Assembly (NCBI RefSeq): GCF_024189295.1
Contig: NZ_JAIZEN010000024.1
Location: forward strand, 1-41,243
DNA: 41,243 bases
Source of the DNA: Halobacillus sp. A1
GTDB lineage: Bacteria > Bacillota > Bacilli > Bacillales > Halobacillaceae
Direction of reading: 5' to 3'
Within the stretch, counting starts at the first letter, position 1, and each line of letters opens with the position of its first letter. A program made the position numbers and the translations under genes. Shown here one piece after another: positions 1 to 9,062 of this stretch. The notes under the pieces were generated by a model that worked only from the letters and a program-made list of their open reading frames with translations, was not told the DNA's origin and ran no database searches.

Positions 1-10
1 CTCAATCAAC

Positions 11-127
11 GATGTAGTGGCGACAGCGAAGAGGTCACACCTGTTCCCATGCCGAACACAGTAGTTAAGCTCTTCAGCGCCGATGGTAGTCGGGTTTACC
101 CCCGTGAGAGTAGGACGCTGCTACGTC
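11..127 (+). rRNA. rrf: 5S ribosomal RNA
   Basis: The segment matches the Bacillus 5S rRNA almost base for base in its conserved core: GAAGAGGTCACACC near the 5' side, CCGAACAC, AAGCTCTTCAGCGCCGATGG, and GAGAGTAGGACG near the 3' side. The 5' and 3' ends (GATGTAGTGG and CTGCTACGTC) pair to form helix I, which sets the boundaries. It is the last gene of a ribosomal RNA operon whose 16S and 23S genes lie upstream of the window. No tRNA cluster follows it. Confidence 0.96.
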
Positions 128-133
128 AATTAG

Positions 134-168
134 AAACCTTAGAAGCTAATGCTTCTAAGGTTTTTTTG
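134..168 (+). terminator. rRNA operon terminator
   Basis: A perfect 12-13 bp stem (AACCTTAGAAGC / GCTTCTAAGGTT) with a TAAT loop runs straight into seven T residues, directly after the 5S gene. Confidence 0.95.
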
Positions 169-304
169 TTTCCTATTATCTTAAAGACAATCTGTTAAAT
201 TACAAGTTCGCATTTTTTCATAGTAGAAGTTATTAAACTATTTTATAAAAAACCTACCATTTTTATAATTTAACAAGGAGTGTAGTTTTTACGATTTCAT
301 TTTC

Positions 305-333
305 TTGAGTAATTTGATTATACCCTTTATACT
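305..333 (+). promoter_or_regulatory. SigA-type promoter of the small post-5S unit
   Basis: TTGAGT at 305-310 and TATACT at 328-333 are separated by exactly 17 bases, a near-consensus vegetative promoter. Predicted transcription starts near 340, so the ORF at 348 would have almost no leader, or translation begins further in. Confidence 0.6.
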
Positions 334-347
334 AAAAAACAGAATAT

Positions 348-605
348 ATGTTCGGGGTGATTAATATTCAACTGAGGAGATGGAGTTACTCTGGCAGAAA
401 AATGGTGAGAGGCTATTTTGATGAATTTCCCTACTCTGTCATTTATTTTAAAAGGATAAGAAGATATTATATTATATTTAGTCTAGACTGGGATGAGAGA
501 GATCGTGTCCTTACAGAAAAAGATCGGGAAGACATGCAGTTTTTGCTGAATAAAGAGTTGGGCAGAGAAAAAGAATATTCTCAAAAAAAATCAAGAAGAC
601 CTTAG
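348..605 (+). CDS. hypothetical small basic protein
   Basis: An 85-residue ORF of unknown function, rich in aromatic and charged residues (several FDEFPYS/YF-KR-RRYY-type clusters) with a lysine/arginine-rich tail. I do not recognise a family. In its favour, it is framed by a good SigA-type promoter (305-333) and an intrinsic terminator (618-650), so the segment is very likely transcribed. Against it, there is no clear ribosome binding site before the ATG at 348 (only about 8 bases of leader). An internal in-frame ATG at 402 has a purine-rich GAGGAGATGGAG block upstream, but at a poor distance. The transcript could instead act as a small RNA. Confidence 0.4.
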   Translation: MFGVINIQLRRWSYSGRKMVRGYFDEFPYSVIYFKRIRRYYIIFSLDWDERDRVLTEKDREDMQFLLNKELGREKEYSQKKSRRP

Positions 606-617
606 CTGCTCCGCTGT

Positions 618-650
618 TTGTAGAGTACTTTGCTTTCTCTACAATTTTTT
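618..650 (+). terminator. terminator of the small post-5S unit
   Basis: An 8-bp stem TTGTAGAG / CTCTACAA with an 11-base loop is followed by six T residues, 13 bases after the stop of the 85-residue ORF. Confidence 0.75.
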
Positions 651-675
651 ATTATTTTAATCTTTTAAATGGTTT

Positions 676-724
676 GTAAAAAGCCAGGAGATTGTCAAGA
701 ACTTTCTCGTACAATCTCCTGGCT
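676..724 (-). terminator. terminator of the flavoprotein gene
   Basis: A perfect 14-bp inverted repeat (AGCCAGGAGATTGT / ACAATCTCCTGGCT). Read on the minus strand it ends in TTTTTAC, just downstream of the minus-strand gene ending at 751. Confidence 0.88.
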
Positions 725-750
725 CGCAGTATAAAGCACATAAATTCTTT

Positions 751-2010
751 TCATCCCATAGATTCATAAGCCGCGTTGATACCTGCTACCCTGCCAGTAA
801 CCATTGCCGCGGTAATATTATAGCCGCCTGTGTAGCCGTGGATATCAAGGATTTCCCCACAGAAATATAACCGGTCCATCAATTTCGACTGCATTGTGTT
901 TGGTATGATTTCTTTAATCGATACGCCCCCGCCTGTGACAAAAGCTTTCTCAATGGGTTGGGAATCATGAATATTCACTCTGAAATGCTTTAAGTGCAAA
1001 ACAAAGTCCCTCAGCATTTGATTCGATATATTAGCTGCTTTAGTTTCATGATCTATCTTTAGGGTCGATAACAGATAGTCTATCAGCCTTTCCGGAACTA
1101 AACCTTTGACTACATTCCTAAACGACTTTTTAGAATGTTCCTTCAGTCCCTTCTGCAATTTTTCTAACAGCACGTTCTCCTTTTCTTCAGGAAGGCAGTC
1201 GATCTCTATAGTTACAGGGCGGTGACCTTTCATAAATTCTTTAACTACATATTGAGAACATCGTAGAATTGCTGGGCCAGATAAGCCAAAGTGTGTAAAC
1301 AACATGTCCATTGTATGGGTAACAATCTTTTTGTTTTTGTGGTTGAGTACGGAAACCCCGACATCACGTAAAGAGAGACCTTGAAGTGTTTTATTTTTTA
1401 TAAATGGGTCATCAGACAATAAAGGGACTTCTGTAGGGAACAGTTCTGTTATTGTATGCCCTGCCTTCTTCGCCCACGCATAACCATCTCCAGTTGATCC
1501 TGTATAAGGTACTGCTTTCCCCCCTACAGCAAGTACAATCGATTGGGTGCTAAGCTTTTCCCCTGAACTGAGAAGTACTTGATGGGATTTTTCTCCATAA
1601 TGGACGGCTTTTACTGGAGTGTTTGTCCGCACTTCAACTTTCAATTCATCTAACCTGGATAGAAGGGCATTCACCACATCTTTTGCTTTATTGCTGACTG
1701 GAAACATTCTTCCGTGATCTTCTTCTTTTAAGCCTACTCCGAGGTTTTCAAAAAAATCGATAATGTCATAATTGTTGAAAACTGAAAAAGGACTGTATAA
1801 AAATCGACCGTTTCCAGGAATATGTTTGATCACTTCTTCTTCTGGGAGGCGATTCGTCACATTGCATCGTCCTCCACCCGAAATAGCCAGTTTAGTGCCC
1901 AGCTTTTTCCCTTTGTCAAGAAGGAGTGTTTTCACCCCTTGTTCAGCGGCTGCTATTGCGGCCATCAGTCCAGAAGGGCCTCCTCCTATAACAATGACTT
2001 GATAATCCAT
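751..2010 (-). CDS. NAD(P)/FAD-dependent oxidoreductase, BaiN/HI0933 (YtfP) family
   Basis: A 419-residue flavoprotein. The N-terminus has the FAD-binding Rossmann motif GGGPSGLMA (residues 9-17), followed by the family signature [10 protein letters not shown] near residues 44-53. The C-terminus holds the second FAD-contact segment ([15 protein letters not shown]), which is typical of the HI0933/BaiN/YtfP family. The substrate of Bacillus YtfP is unknown; BaiN relatives reduce steroid double bonds, so the name should not be read as a bile-acid function. The start is supported by AAAGAAAGGAAG seven bases upstream. It is divergent from the flippase gene at 2114, as ytfP and ytgP neighbour each other in B. 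subtilis. Full length. Confidence 0.93.
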   Translation of the reverse strand: MDYQVIVIGGGPSGLMAAIAAAEQGVKTLLLDKGKKLGTKLAISGGGRCNVTNRLPEEEVIKHIPGNGRFLYSPFSVFNNYDIIDFFENLGVGLKEEDHGRMFPVSNKAKDVVNALLSRLDELKVEVRTNTPVKAVHYGEKSHQVLLSSGEKLSTQSIVLAVGGKAVPYTGSTGDGYAWAKKAGHTITELFPTEVPLLSDDPFIKNKTLQGLSLRDVGVSVLNHKNKKIVTHTMDMLFTHFGLSGPAILRCSQYVVKEFMKGHRPVTIEIDCLPEEKENVLLEKLQKGLKEHSKKSFRNVVKGLVPERLIDYLLSTLKIDHETKAANISNQMLRDFVLHLKHFRVNIHDSQPIEKAFVTGGGVSIKEIIPNTMQSKLMDRLYFCGEILDIHGYTGGYNITAAMVTGRVAGINAAYESMG

Positions 2011-2113
2011 TCTTTACTTCCTTTCTTTAAACACTAAAATTCCAATGTTATTTGCATTTTTATGATAAAATAGACAAAGTTGACTCTAAAAAATTGAAGG
2101 TGAATATCAAATT

Positions 2114-3733
2114 ATGTCGAAAATACTAAAAGGTACCATGATTTTGACAGGTGCGACATTTTTGTCGAAATTCCTGGGAATGATCTATACGGTCCCGTTC
2201 GAACAGATGGTCGGACCTGAAGGCATGGAACTCTATTTCTATGCTTATACACCATACAACATTTTATTAAGTTTATCTACACTTGGAGTTCCGATGGCGG
2301 TTTCAAAATTCGTCTCCAAATATAATTCTCTTGAAGATTATCAAACCGGCCGTGATATGTTTAAGTCTGGCATGCAGTTGATGGGGATTACAGGTATTAT
2401 TACATTTCTAATTATGTTTTTAACCGCAGAACCCATCGCACGTTTCAGTTTATCGGATGAAAATACGAGCGCGTCTGTAGATGATACAGCTATGGTCATC
2501 CGTATGGTAGCTTTTGCGTTACTTATCATACCTAGTATGAGTATTATCCGAGGTTTCTTTCAGGGGAATGAGTCGATGGCGCCGACAGGAATTTCCCAAG
2601 TAGTAGAACAGATTGTCCGAATTGTTTTCCTGCTTGTTTCCGTTTATGTAGTCCTCTATGTTTTGGAAGGAAGCCTGTCCACTGCTATAGGTTTTTCAAC
2701 GTTTGCTGCATTCATAGGCGGAATTGCTTCATTGTTTGTACTGATTATATATTGGAAGAAACGCAAACCTTATTTAGATAAGCAGCTGGCTGCTCAGGAA
2801 TATAAGTACGATCTTTCTAAGAAATCTATGTTCAAAGAGTTGATCAGTTACGCAGGGCCATTTGTTTTAGTAGGTATTGCTACACCCTTGTACCAGTTGA
2901 TTGATCAGTTTACTTTTAACAAGGCTATGGCTTCTGCAGGCTTATCTGAGATTTCCGGTGCTTCACTATCTGCTATACATGTGTTAAGTCATAAGCTAGT
3001 AATTATTCCGGTCACACTAGGTATTGGTCTTTCGCTAGCTTTATTGCCTGCAATTACGAAATCTTTTACAAAACAAAACATGAAACTGCTCAATCACCAG
3101 ATCAATCAGGCATTACAAATTATCTCCCTTCTGATTTTTCCAGCAGTTGTGGGTCTCGCGGTCCTTTCTTACGAGGCGTTCGGATCCTTTTATGGCGTTG
3201 AGGATGTAGATTATTATGGCGGGCTTTTGCGCTGGTATGCTCCAGTAGGATTGTTTTTTGCTTTATATACAGTGACGGCAGCGATTTTACAAGGAATCAA
3301 TCGTCAAAATTTTGCTTTAGTAAGTTTAGGTGCCGGATTGTTCATTAAATTGGCTACTAACTCATTATTTATTGTGCTATTCGGTGCAAAAGGCTCTATC
3401 ATTTCAACAGGAACTGCGGTTCTGGTAGCTGTAATCCTTAACCTTTGGAGAATTCAAAGAGCTATTCAATTTTCATACAAAGCAGTATTTAAACGAACAT
3501 TGCTGATCATGATCCTTACAGCTATTATGGCTGTTACTGTTTGGATTATAAAATTGGGATTAGGCCTTGTATGGGATCCAATTGAAAACCGCTTAGCTGC
3601 ATTGTTCATCTTGCTCATCAGTGCAGGTCTTGGGGGTTTGCTTTACTTATGGATGGCCTACCAAACTACGTTGCTGGAAAGAATACTCGGCGGCCGAGTC
3701 AAAGTTTTAGATAAATTTCTAAAACGAAGATAG
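2114..3733 (+). CDS. murJ: lipid II flippase MurJ/YtgP (MOP superfamily, polysaccharide biosynthesis type)
   Basis: A 539-residue polytopic membrane protein of the MOP exporter superfamily, with about 14 hydrophobic segments. The N-terminal MSKILKGTMILTGATFLSKFLGMIY is the characteristic opening of the YtgP/SpoVB branch. B. subtilis YtgP is the MurJ orthologue that flips lipid II across the membrane for peptidoglycan synthesis. A GAAGGTG ribosome binding site precedes the ATG, and an extended -10-like element (TGATAAAAT at 2063) lies upstream. It is followed after 13 bases by the RsuA gene, so the two are probably co-transcribed. The assignment to YtgP rather than the sporulation paralogue SpoVB rests on length and neighbours (ytfP, ytzG). 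Confidence 0.88.
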   Translation: MSKILKGTMILTGATFLSKFLGMIYTVPFEQMVGPEGMELYFYAYTPYNILLSLSTLGVPMAVSKFVSKYNSLEDYQTGRDMFKSGMQLMGITGIITFLIMFLTAEPIARFSLSDENTSASVDDTAMVIRMVAFALLIIPSMSIIRGFFQGNESMAPTGISQVVEQIVRIVFLLVSVYVVLYVLEGSLSTAIGFSTFAAFIGGIASLFVLIIYWKKRKPYLDKQLAAQEYKYDLSKKSMFKELISYAGPFVLVGIATPLYQLIDQFTFNKAMASAGLSEISGASLSAIHVLSHKLVIIPVTLGIGLSLALLPAITKSFTKQNMKLLNHQINQALQIISLLIFPAVVGLAVLSYEAFGSFYGVEDVDYYGGLLRWYAPVGLFFALYTVTAAILQGINRQNFALVSLGAGLFIKLATNSLFIVLFGAKGSIISTGTAVLVAVILNLWRIQRAIQFSYKAVFKRTLLIMILTAIMAVTVWIIKLGLGLVWDPIENRLAALFILLISAGLGGLLYLWMAYQTTLLERILGGRVKVLDKFLKRR

Positions 3734-3746
3734 AAAGGGGAACAGT

Positions 3747-4472
3747 ATGAGAATTGATAAACTTCTCGCCAATATGGGCTACGGAACACGAAAAGAAGTG
3801 AAGAACCTATTAAAAAGCGGCAGTGTAAGAGTAAATGGCGAGGCTGAAAAAAGTCCGAAAACCCACGTTGATACAGAAGCCGATCTTGTCACTGTGCATG
3901 GAGAGACTGTAGAGTACAGAAAGTATATTTACCTGATGCTTAATAAGCCTGGTGATTTGCTTTCAGCAACAGAGGACGCTCACGATATGACTGTAATCGA
4001 TATTTTGCAGCCGGAAGACAAAGTCTTTAATCCCTTTCCGGTAGGGCGTCTTGATAAAGATACAGAGGGACTTCTGCTAATTACCAATGATGGACAGTTA
4101 GCACATCGTTTAACCTCTCCTAAAAAAGATGTCGGCAAAACTTACTTTGCCGATATCGAGGGGGAAGTGACGAAAGAAGATATCTCGAAATTTTCTTATG
4201 GCGTAACTCTGGATGACGGGTATGTCACGAAGCCGGCTGATTTGGAAATTCTGAATGCGGGGGAGCAATCAGAAATAGTATTGACGATAACAGAAGGTAA
4301 GTTCCATCAAGTCAAGCGGATGTTCGAAGCTGTTGGAAAAGAAGTGACTTATCTGAAAAGGCTAAGTATTGGCGAACTTGAGCTTGATGATAGCTTGGAA
4401 TTAGGAGAGTACAGGGAATTAAATGATGAGGAAATGGCATACTTGTTCGACATCACAAAATTAGATCAATAA
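3747..4472 (+). CDS. rsuA: 16S rRNA pseudouridine(516) synthase RsuA (YtzG-like)
   Basis: A 241-residue protein with an N-terminal S4 RNA-binding domain (residues 1-60; MRIDKLLANMGYGTRKEVK) and a pseudouridine synthase domain carrying the catalytic motif GRLDKDTEGLL (100-110), in which Asp103 is the expected nucleophile. The second conserved segment, GKFHQVKRMF, lies near residue 190. RsuA-type enzymes isomerise U516 in helix 18 of 16S rRNA. The gene has a good AAAGGGG ribosome binding site and sits 13 bases after the flippase gene. A related RluB/RluE specificity cannot be excluded from sequence alone. Confidence 0.9.
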   Translation: MRIDKLLANMGYGTRKEVKNLLKSGSVRVNGEAEKSPKTHVDTEADLVTVHGETVEYRKYIYLMLNKPGDLLSATEDAHDMTVIDILQPEDKVFNPFPVGRLDKDTEGLLLITNDGQLAHRLTSPKKDVGKTYFADIEGEVTKEDISKFSYGVTLDDGYVTKPADLEILNAGEQSEIVLTITEGKFHQVKRMFEAVGKEVTYLKRLSIGELELDDSLELGEYRELNDEEMAYLFDITKLDQ

Positions 4473-4500
4473 AAAACACCCAGACATGTTCTGGGTGTTC
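4471..4500. terminator. bidirectional terminator between rsuA and the DeoR-type gene
   Basis: A 10-bp stem AACACCCAGA / TCTGGGTGTT lies between two convergent genes. The A-run at 4471-4476 gives a strong T-tract on the minus strand; the plus-strand tail (TTCCTTT) is weaker. Confidence 0.8.
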
Positions 4501-4509
4501 CTTTACATA

Positions 4510-4728
4510 TTATGAGATTTTTACTTTCCTTTCTGTTGTTGTCCACTTCCCACGATTAGGACTAAACACTAGTCCGTTGTATTCCAAAACACTCAAGTCT
4601 CTTTGCATCGTCCGATCCGTAAGGCCGAATTCATCAGCTAACTGTGTAGTTGTAGACGGTCCATTGTGTTGCAGGTACAGGTACACACTTTTAATTCGAT
4701 TTAACATACGGGATGATGGATGATTCAA
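4510..4728 (-). CDS. DeoR-family HTH regulator, small (YtzE-like)
   Basis: A 72-residue protein consisting of little more than a winged helix: LNRIKSVYLYLQHNG, then TTTQLADEFGLTDRTMQRDLSVLEYNGLV, the helix-turn-helix signature of DeoR repressors, then the wing. It lacks the sugar-phosphate-sensing C-terminal domain of full DeoR proteins, as does B. subtilis YtzE. The frame is open up to 4794, but I prefer the TTG at 4728 because AAGGAG lies seven bases before it and the family begins about here. Target genes are unknown. It is convergent with rsuA and divergent from the K+ channel gene at 4889, which makes that operon a possible target. Confidence 0.82.
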   Translation of the reverse strand: MNHPSSRMLNRIKSVYLYLQHNGPSTTTQLADEFGLTDRTMQRDLSVLEYNGLVFSPNRGKWTTTERKVKIS

Positions 4729-4888
4729 AAAACCACTCCTTATTCTCATTCGTAGGAATTTGTGGTGCGTGTGAATCTCTGAAGATACTATCATTTTACA
4801 TGAAGAATATATGCAGAGCCAGACTTTGTGATTGATTTAACAGATTATTCACGAAATTTACAATAATTTAAAATAGGGGGCTGCCAGT

Positions 4889-5911
4889 TTGCTGATATTA
4901 AGAAGACTTTTTAACAAAATGGTGAAAATTAACAATTATTTTTTGTTTATTTCAAGTGCATTACTTGTGATTTTATCTTCTATCTTAATCGTATTTGTCG
5001 AGAAAGAGAATTTCCCGAATTATTTTGATGGCTTCTGGTGGGTGATGACGACAGTTACAACTGTTGGATATGGAGACTATTATCCGGTAAGCGTAGCAGG
5101 ACGTCTAATAGCTATTGTATTATATGTATTAGGTATCGGACTTATTGGTGTTGTTATTGGAAAAATCATTGATGGATTTGCTGTATTCAGAAAAAGAAGG
5201 ATAGAGGGTGATATAGTGTATAAAGAAATGAAGCATTTCATCATTATAGGGTGGTCTCAAAAAGCTAGATTCGCAATTGATGAGATATTAGGGACGAATA
5301 AGCAAACGGAAATTATCATTATCGACACTTTAAAAGAAGCACCACTTTTATCTGAGAATATCCATTATATTAAAGGGGACGCCTCGGATGCAGAAACTTT
5401 AAAAAAAGCCAATCTGGAAAAGGCCAGGGCTGTATTGGTATTTGCAGATGACACGCTGGGAAGCGGGCAGATGATTGATGGGAAGACATTATTAATAGCT
5501 TCTACCATCGAATCCTCGGCACCTCACGTTCATACTGTTGTGGAAGTAATGGAAGAACGGCACATAAAGAATTTCCAGCATGCCCAAGTTAATGAGTTTA
5601 TTGTATCCAATGAAACCATCTCTTCTCTGGCTGTTCGCTCCGCATTTCGTAAAGGCGTTTCAGGGATTTTCAGTCAGCTTCTAAGTCGCTCTGTAGGCGA
5701 TGACCTTTATTACGTTCCGACTCAAAAGCATTGGACTACTTTTCGTGATGCCTTTGAAGATTTATTAAAAGAAGGGGCCACGTTAATTGCCGACCGCAAT
5801 GATTTAAACGTAAACCGCCGTTTAGACGAAGAGCTGACAGATCAAGCCGAGTTGTACGTTATTTGCGACGATGAAACCTATAAAAAGCTGCTAAGGAAAG
5901 GAAGCCAGTGA
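4889..5911 (+). CDS. potassium channel protein with RCK/TrkA-N domain (YugO-like)
   Basis: A 340-residue two-TM potassium channel. The first membrane segment (residues about 17-37) is followed by the pore helix and the selectivity filter TTVGYGD (57-63), then a second membrane segment and a cytosolic RCK/TrkA-N Rossmann domain beginning HFIIIGWSQKARF. This matches the B. subtilis YugO layout; YugO mediates K+ efflux and electrical signalling in biofilms. The start codon is TTG, set by AGGGGG eight bases upstream. The stop abuts the pepV start directly (TGAATG), so the pair is translationally linked. Confidence 0.88.
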   Translation: MLILRRLFNKMVKINNYFLFISSALLVILSSILIVFVEKENFPNYFDGFWWVMTTVTTVGYGDYYPVSVAGRLIAIVLYVLGIGLIGVVIGKIIDGFAVFRKRRIEGDIVYKEMKHFIIIGWSQKARFAIDEILGTNKQTEIIIIDTLKEAPLLSENIHYIKGDASDAETLKKANLEKARAVLVFADDTLGSGQMIDGKTLLIASTIESSAPHVHTVVEVMEERHIKNFQHAQVNEFIVSNETISSLAVRSAFRKGVSGIFSQLLSRSVGDDLYYVPTQKHWTTFRDAFEDLLKEGATLIADRNDLNVNRRLDEELTDQAELYVICDDETYKKLLRKGSQ

Positions 5912-7285
5912 ATGTATATTGCATCGATTTCTGAGCGTTATCAAAAAGAATACGTTGAAAAGCTTTTTCCTTTACTTGAAATTCCGAGCGTGTATGAAAA
6001 AGGTTCGCAGTTTTCATATGGAAAACCAATAGATGATGCTTTAAATTATATTCTTGACCTTGGAGAGAAAGACGGTTTTTTTGTGAAAAACGTAAACGGT
6101 CATGCGGGCCATATTGAATTTGGACAAGGGGAAGAAATAATTGGTATCCTTGGTCATTTAGATGTGGTGCCTGCAGGTGACGGTTGGGAGACCGATCCGT
6201 TTAAACCCGTGTTGAAGGAAGATAAGATTTACGCACGTGGAGTCCAAGATGACAAAGGACCGGTAATGGCTTCATATATGGCTATGAAAATGTTAAAAGA
6301 CCAAGGTTTTCTTCCTAAGAAGAAAGTCCGTCTCATCCTTGGAACTGACGAGGAACGGGACTGGAAGGGGATCGAGCATTATTTCCAGCATGAAAAGATG
6401 CCTGAATTCGGCTTTTCTCCGGACGCTTCATTTCCCGTCATTCATGCTGAAAAAGGGTTGATTGATGCTTACATCAACTTTCCAGCAGCGTACGAGCATA
6501 CAGATTATGTTCATTCTTTTACAAGTGGAGATCGATTGAATATGGTTCCTGATGTGGCGAAAGCCGTCTTGCACTTATCCAGTGATGTTAGTTCTAAGTA
6601 CAACAACTTTTTAAAGGAAAAAGCTGTGACAGGAGATTTCTTTGTAGAAGGGTCTTTTATTCATTTGACATTGAATGGAGAAGCGGCTCATGCGAGCACA
6701 CCGGAAAAAGGGGTAAATGCAGCTCTTTACCTTTTGGAGTTTCTCTTAGAAGCCGGTTTGAACAAAAAACATCAAGCTGCGGTGCAACAGCTGGTCGCTT
6801 CATTCCATTCTGTAACTGGCGAGGGAATTGACTGTGCAATTCATGATGAGCCTTCAGGAGTGTTAACATGTAATCTCGGATCTGTACACTGGGTGAATGG
6901 CAAGAAGTGTGAAGCAGGTGTTAATATCCGCTACCCTGTAACATATGAGTCTGATCATGTTATAGGGAAACTCCAACTACTCGCAAGTAAAGAGGGGGCA
7001 GAACTTATCATTCATGACCACTTACAAGCACTATATATTGAAAAGGAACATCCTAATGTCCAAACATTGCTGAAAGTTTATAATGATGTGACCGGCGAGA
7101 GCGCGGAGCCGTTATCAATGGGGGGAGCTACATATGCACGCTCATTGAATTCCGGGGTAGCCTTTGGTGCTCTTTTTAAAGACAGTCCTGACTTTGCCCA
7201 CCAAAAAAATGAACATGTAAGAATGGAAGATATGAAAAAAGCGATGTTGATCTATGCTCGCTCCATATACGAGTTGACTAAATAA
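5912..7285 (+). CDS. pepV: dipeptidase PepV (M20 family zinc peptidase)
   Basis: A 457-residue M20-family peptidase. Metal-binding motifs are present in order: GHLDVVPAG (His82, Asp84), RGVQDDKGP (about 109-117), GTDEERDW, SPDASFPV, and the late histidine in HQKNEH near the C-terminus. PepV enzymes hydrolyse dipeptides with an unblocked N-terminus in the cytosol. The ATG follows the channel stop without spacing, with AAGGAAAG as ribosome binding site inside the upstream gene. Length matches the family (about 460). Confidence 0.92.
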   Translation: MYIASISERYQKEYVEKLFPLLEIPSVYEKGSQFSYGKPIDDALNYILDLGEKDGFFVKNVNGHAGHIEFGQGEEIIGILGHLDVVPAGDGWETDPFKPVLKEDKIYARGVQDDKGPVMASYMAMKMLKDQGFLPKKKVRLILGTDEERDWKGIEHYFQHEKMPEFGFSPDASFPVIHAEKGLIDAYINFPAAYEHTDYVHSFTSGDRLNMVPDVAKAVLHLSSDVSSKYNNFLKEKAVTGDFFVEGSFIHLTLNGEAAHASTPEKGVNAALYLLEFLLEAGLNKKHQAAVQQLVASFHSVTGEGIDCAIHDEPSGVLTCNLGSVHWVNGKKCEAGVNIRYPVTYESDHVIGKLQLLASKEGAELIIHDHLQALYIEKEHPNVQTLLKVYNDVTGESAEPLSMGGATYARSLNSGVAFGALFKDSPDFAHQKNEHVRMEDMKKAMLIYARSIYELTK

Positions 7286-7311
7286 TTGTGATAGCAGAAA
7301 GGTACATTATA

Positions 7312-8493
7312 ATGAAAGAAGTTGCGCCTGATAAAACGTATCGATATATCCAAAGCTTTTACTTTTTTACATTTTTTGCTTTTGGCTCTCTTTTCCCCCT
7401 GCTCTCTGTCTTCTTGGAGGAAGAAAAAGGGCTGACACATACACAGATCGGTCTTGTGATCGCTGCACTTCCCATAATCACTATTTTCATACAACCGATC
7501 TGGGGGATGCTCAGTGATTATACGAGGAAACCAAGAATCCTTTTGATGATCGCTGCATCTATTGCTGCAGTTCTAGGGTTATTTTATCCTATACTGCAGA
7601 TCTTTCCCATCTTACTGGCGGGGATCGCAGCGATTGCTATTTTTCAATCAGGGATTGTACCTTTGTCGGATAGTTTGAGCTTAGCTTTTGTTCAGAAAAA
7701 CGGAAAAGAATACGGGAATATTAGGCTGTGGGGAGCTGTAGGGTTTGCGGTGGCTGTATTCGTTTTAGGAAGGGTGACAGAGTCGACAGAATCCTTAAGT
7801 TGGATTTTTTATTTCTTTTCTATCGCTCTCCTCTTCTCATTTATTGTACTTTTTCGGTTTCCTAAGAGTGCTGATGAGGTAACTGTATCCTTTCGTTCTG
7901 GAATGACCACATTAATAAAGCAGAAACCTTTTTTATTATTTTTAGTTTCTAACTTTCTAATATTCGGGCCAATTTTAGCTAACAATTATTACTTCGGTAC
8001 TTTTATATTAGCTGTCGGAGGGACGTTGGCGGGAATTGGAGTAGCTTTTTTATTAGCGGCTGGCAGCGAGGCACCGTTTATGAAGTTTTCACAATCAGTA
8101 ATAGACCGATTAGGGGTCATCCAGGTAATTATGATAGGAAGTACTGTTTCTGCGGCTAGATGGCTTCTTTATTTTTTTGATCCGTCGACTACGGTGGTTT
8201 ATGTTACTACTATTGCTCAAGGTATATCTGTGGGTCTTTATATTCCTGCAGCTCTGATCCTCGTGCGTGAACTGGCACCAAAAGAGGTGAGGGCTACTGC
8301 AGTAGGGCTTTACTCAGCGGTCGGCAATGGAATTGGGAATGCATTCTTTACCTTTATAGGAGGAGTCCTGATTGATGTTTGGAATGTGAATGGCATGTAT
8401 GGTTTCTTTTCGTTCATGTCATTTATCGGTATGTTATTGATATTATTAGTCCGTAAATGGACAAGTTCTGAAGTAAAGGAGTTCGCTACATGA
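7312..8493 (+). CDS. MFS transporter, 12-TM (YttB-like)
   Basis: A 393-residue major facilitator with about 12 hydrophobic segments and the MFS loop motif GMLSDYTRKPR between TM2 and TM3. The family resembles Bacillus YttB and the nucleoside-symporter-like MFS group; the substrate is unknown. The frame is open from a GTG at 7288, but AGAAAGG lies nine bases before the ATG at 7312, which is taken as the start. It overlaps thpR by four bases (ATGA), so the two are translationally coupled. Confidence 0.85.
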   Translation: MKEVAPDKTYRYIQSFYFFTFFAFGSLFPLLSVFLEEEKGLTHTQIGLVIAALPIITIFIQPIWGMLSDYTRKPRILLMIAASIAAVLGLFYPILQIFPILLAGIAAIAIFQSGIVPLSDSLSLAFVQKNGKEYGNIRLWGAVGFAVAVFVLGRVTESTESLSWIFYFFSIALLFSFIVLFRFPKSADEVTVSFRSGMTTLIKQKPFLLFLVSNFLIFGPILANNYYFGTFILAVGGTLAGIGVAFLLAAGSEAPFMKFSQSVIDRLGVIQVIMIGSTVSAARWLLYFFDPSTTVVYVTTIAQGISVGLYIPAALILVRELAPKEVRATAVGLYSAVGNGIGNAFFTFIGGVLIDVWNVNGMYGFFSFMSFIGMLLILLVRKWTSSEVKEFAT

Positions 8494-9062
8494 CTTCCCA
8501 TTATTTTATAGGGATTCCACTCTCTAATGAGTTGAAATTTAAGATGGAAGAATGGCAGGCAGTTTTGAGCAAACACATGGACTACAAGGTTTGGACGCAT
8601 CCCGAGGATTTTCACATCACTCTGAAATTTCTAGGGGCAAGTAGTCTTGAAGAAGTGGAGGAATGGGTGAAACAACTGGATGCTGAAAATTGGCCGAGCG
8701 CTTTCCAAGTGAGGATTGGCCCGGCAGGGTATTTCGGAGATGAAAAGAAACCTAGAGTTTTCTTTGCAGAAGTGTCTTTAAACAATCCTCTGATGAAAAT
8801 GAAGGAAAAAGTAGAGCTTACTGCAAGTTTGGTTGGTTCCCCCCCTGATAAAAGAAAGTATGCACCTCATGTTACACTTGCTAAGAAGCATATCGCAGGC
8901 GTTTCTCCTATTTTCAATAAAGAAAACATCATGATTGACTCATATATTATGACTATAAACAAATTTCATCTGTATAAAATATACCCTCAGCGAGAAGCAA
9001 AGTATGAATGTATCAGTGAAATAAGGTTAAGGGGAGGAATGGAGGATGGCTCAGCTCATTAA
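8490..9062 (+). CDS. thpR: RNA 2',3'-cyclic phosphodiesterase ThpR (2H phosphoesterase)
   Basis: A 190-residue 2H-superfamily protein with both catalytic tetrapeptides, HITL (residues 42-45) and HVTL (127-130). ThpR (formerly LigT) hydrolyses 2',3'-cyclic phosphate ends of RNA to 2'-phosphates and can join tRNA halves by 2'-5' linkage in vitro. Its ATG overlaps the MFS stop (ATGA), and its 3' end overlaps the NERD-domain gene by 17 bases. It therefore sits inside a tight operon with another nucleic-acid-related protein. Corresponds to B. subtilis YtlP by context. Confidence 0.9.
   Translation: MTSHYFIGIPLSNELKFKMEEWQAVLSKHMDYKVWTHPEDFHITLKFLGASSLEEVEEWVKQLDAENWPSAFQVRIGPAGYFGDEKKPRVFFAEVSLNNPLMKMKEKVELTASLVGSPPDKRKYAPHVTLAKKHIAGVSPIFNKENIMIDSYIMTINKFHLYKIYPQREAKYECISEIRLRGGMEDGSAH

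Noticed and set aside
131-300. tRNA cluster expected after an rRNA operon
   Set aside because: No cloverleaf or GTTCGAATC-type T-arm seen; the 5S terminator is followed by AT-rich spacer and then the small unit.
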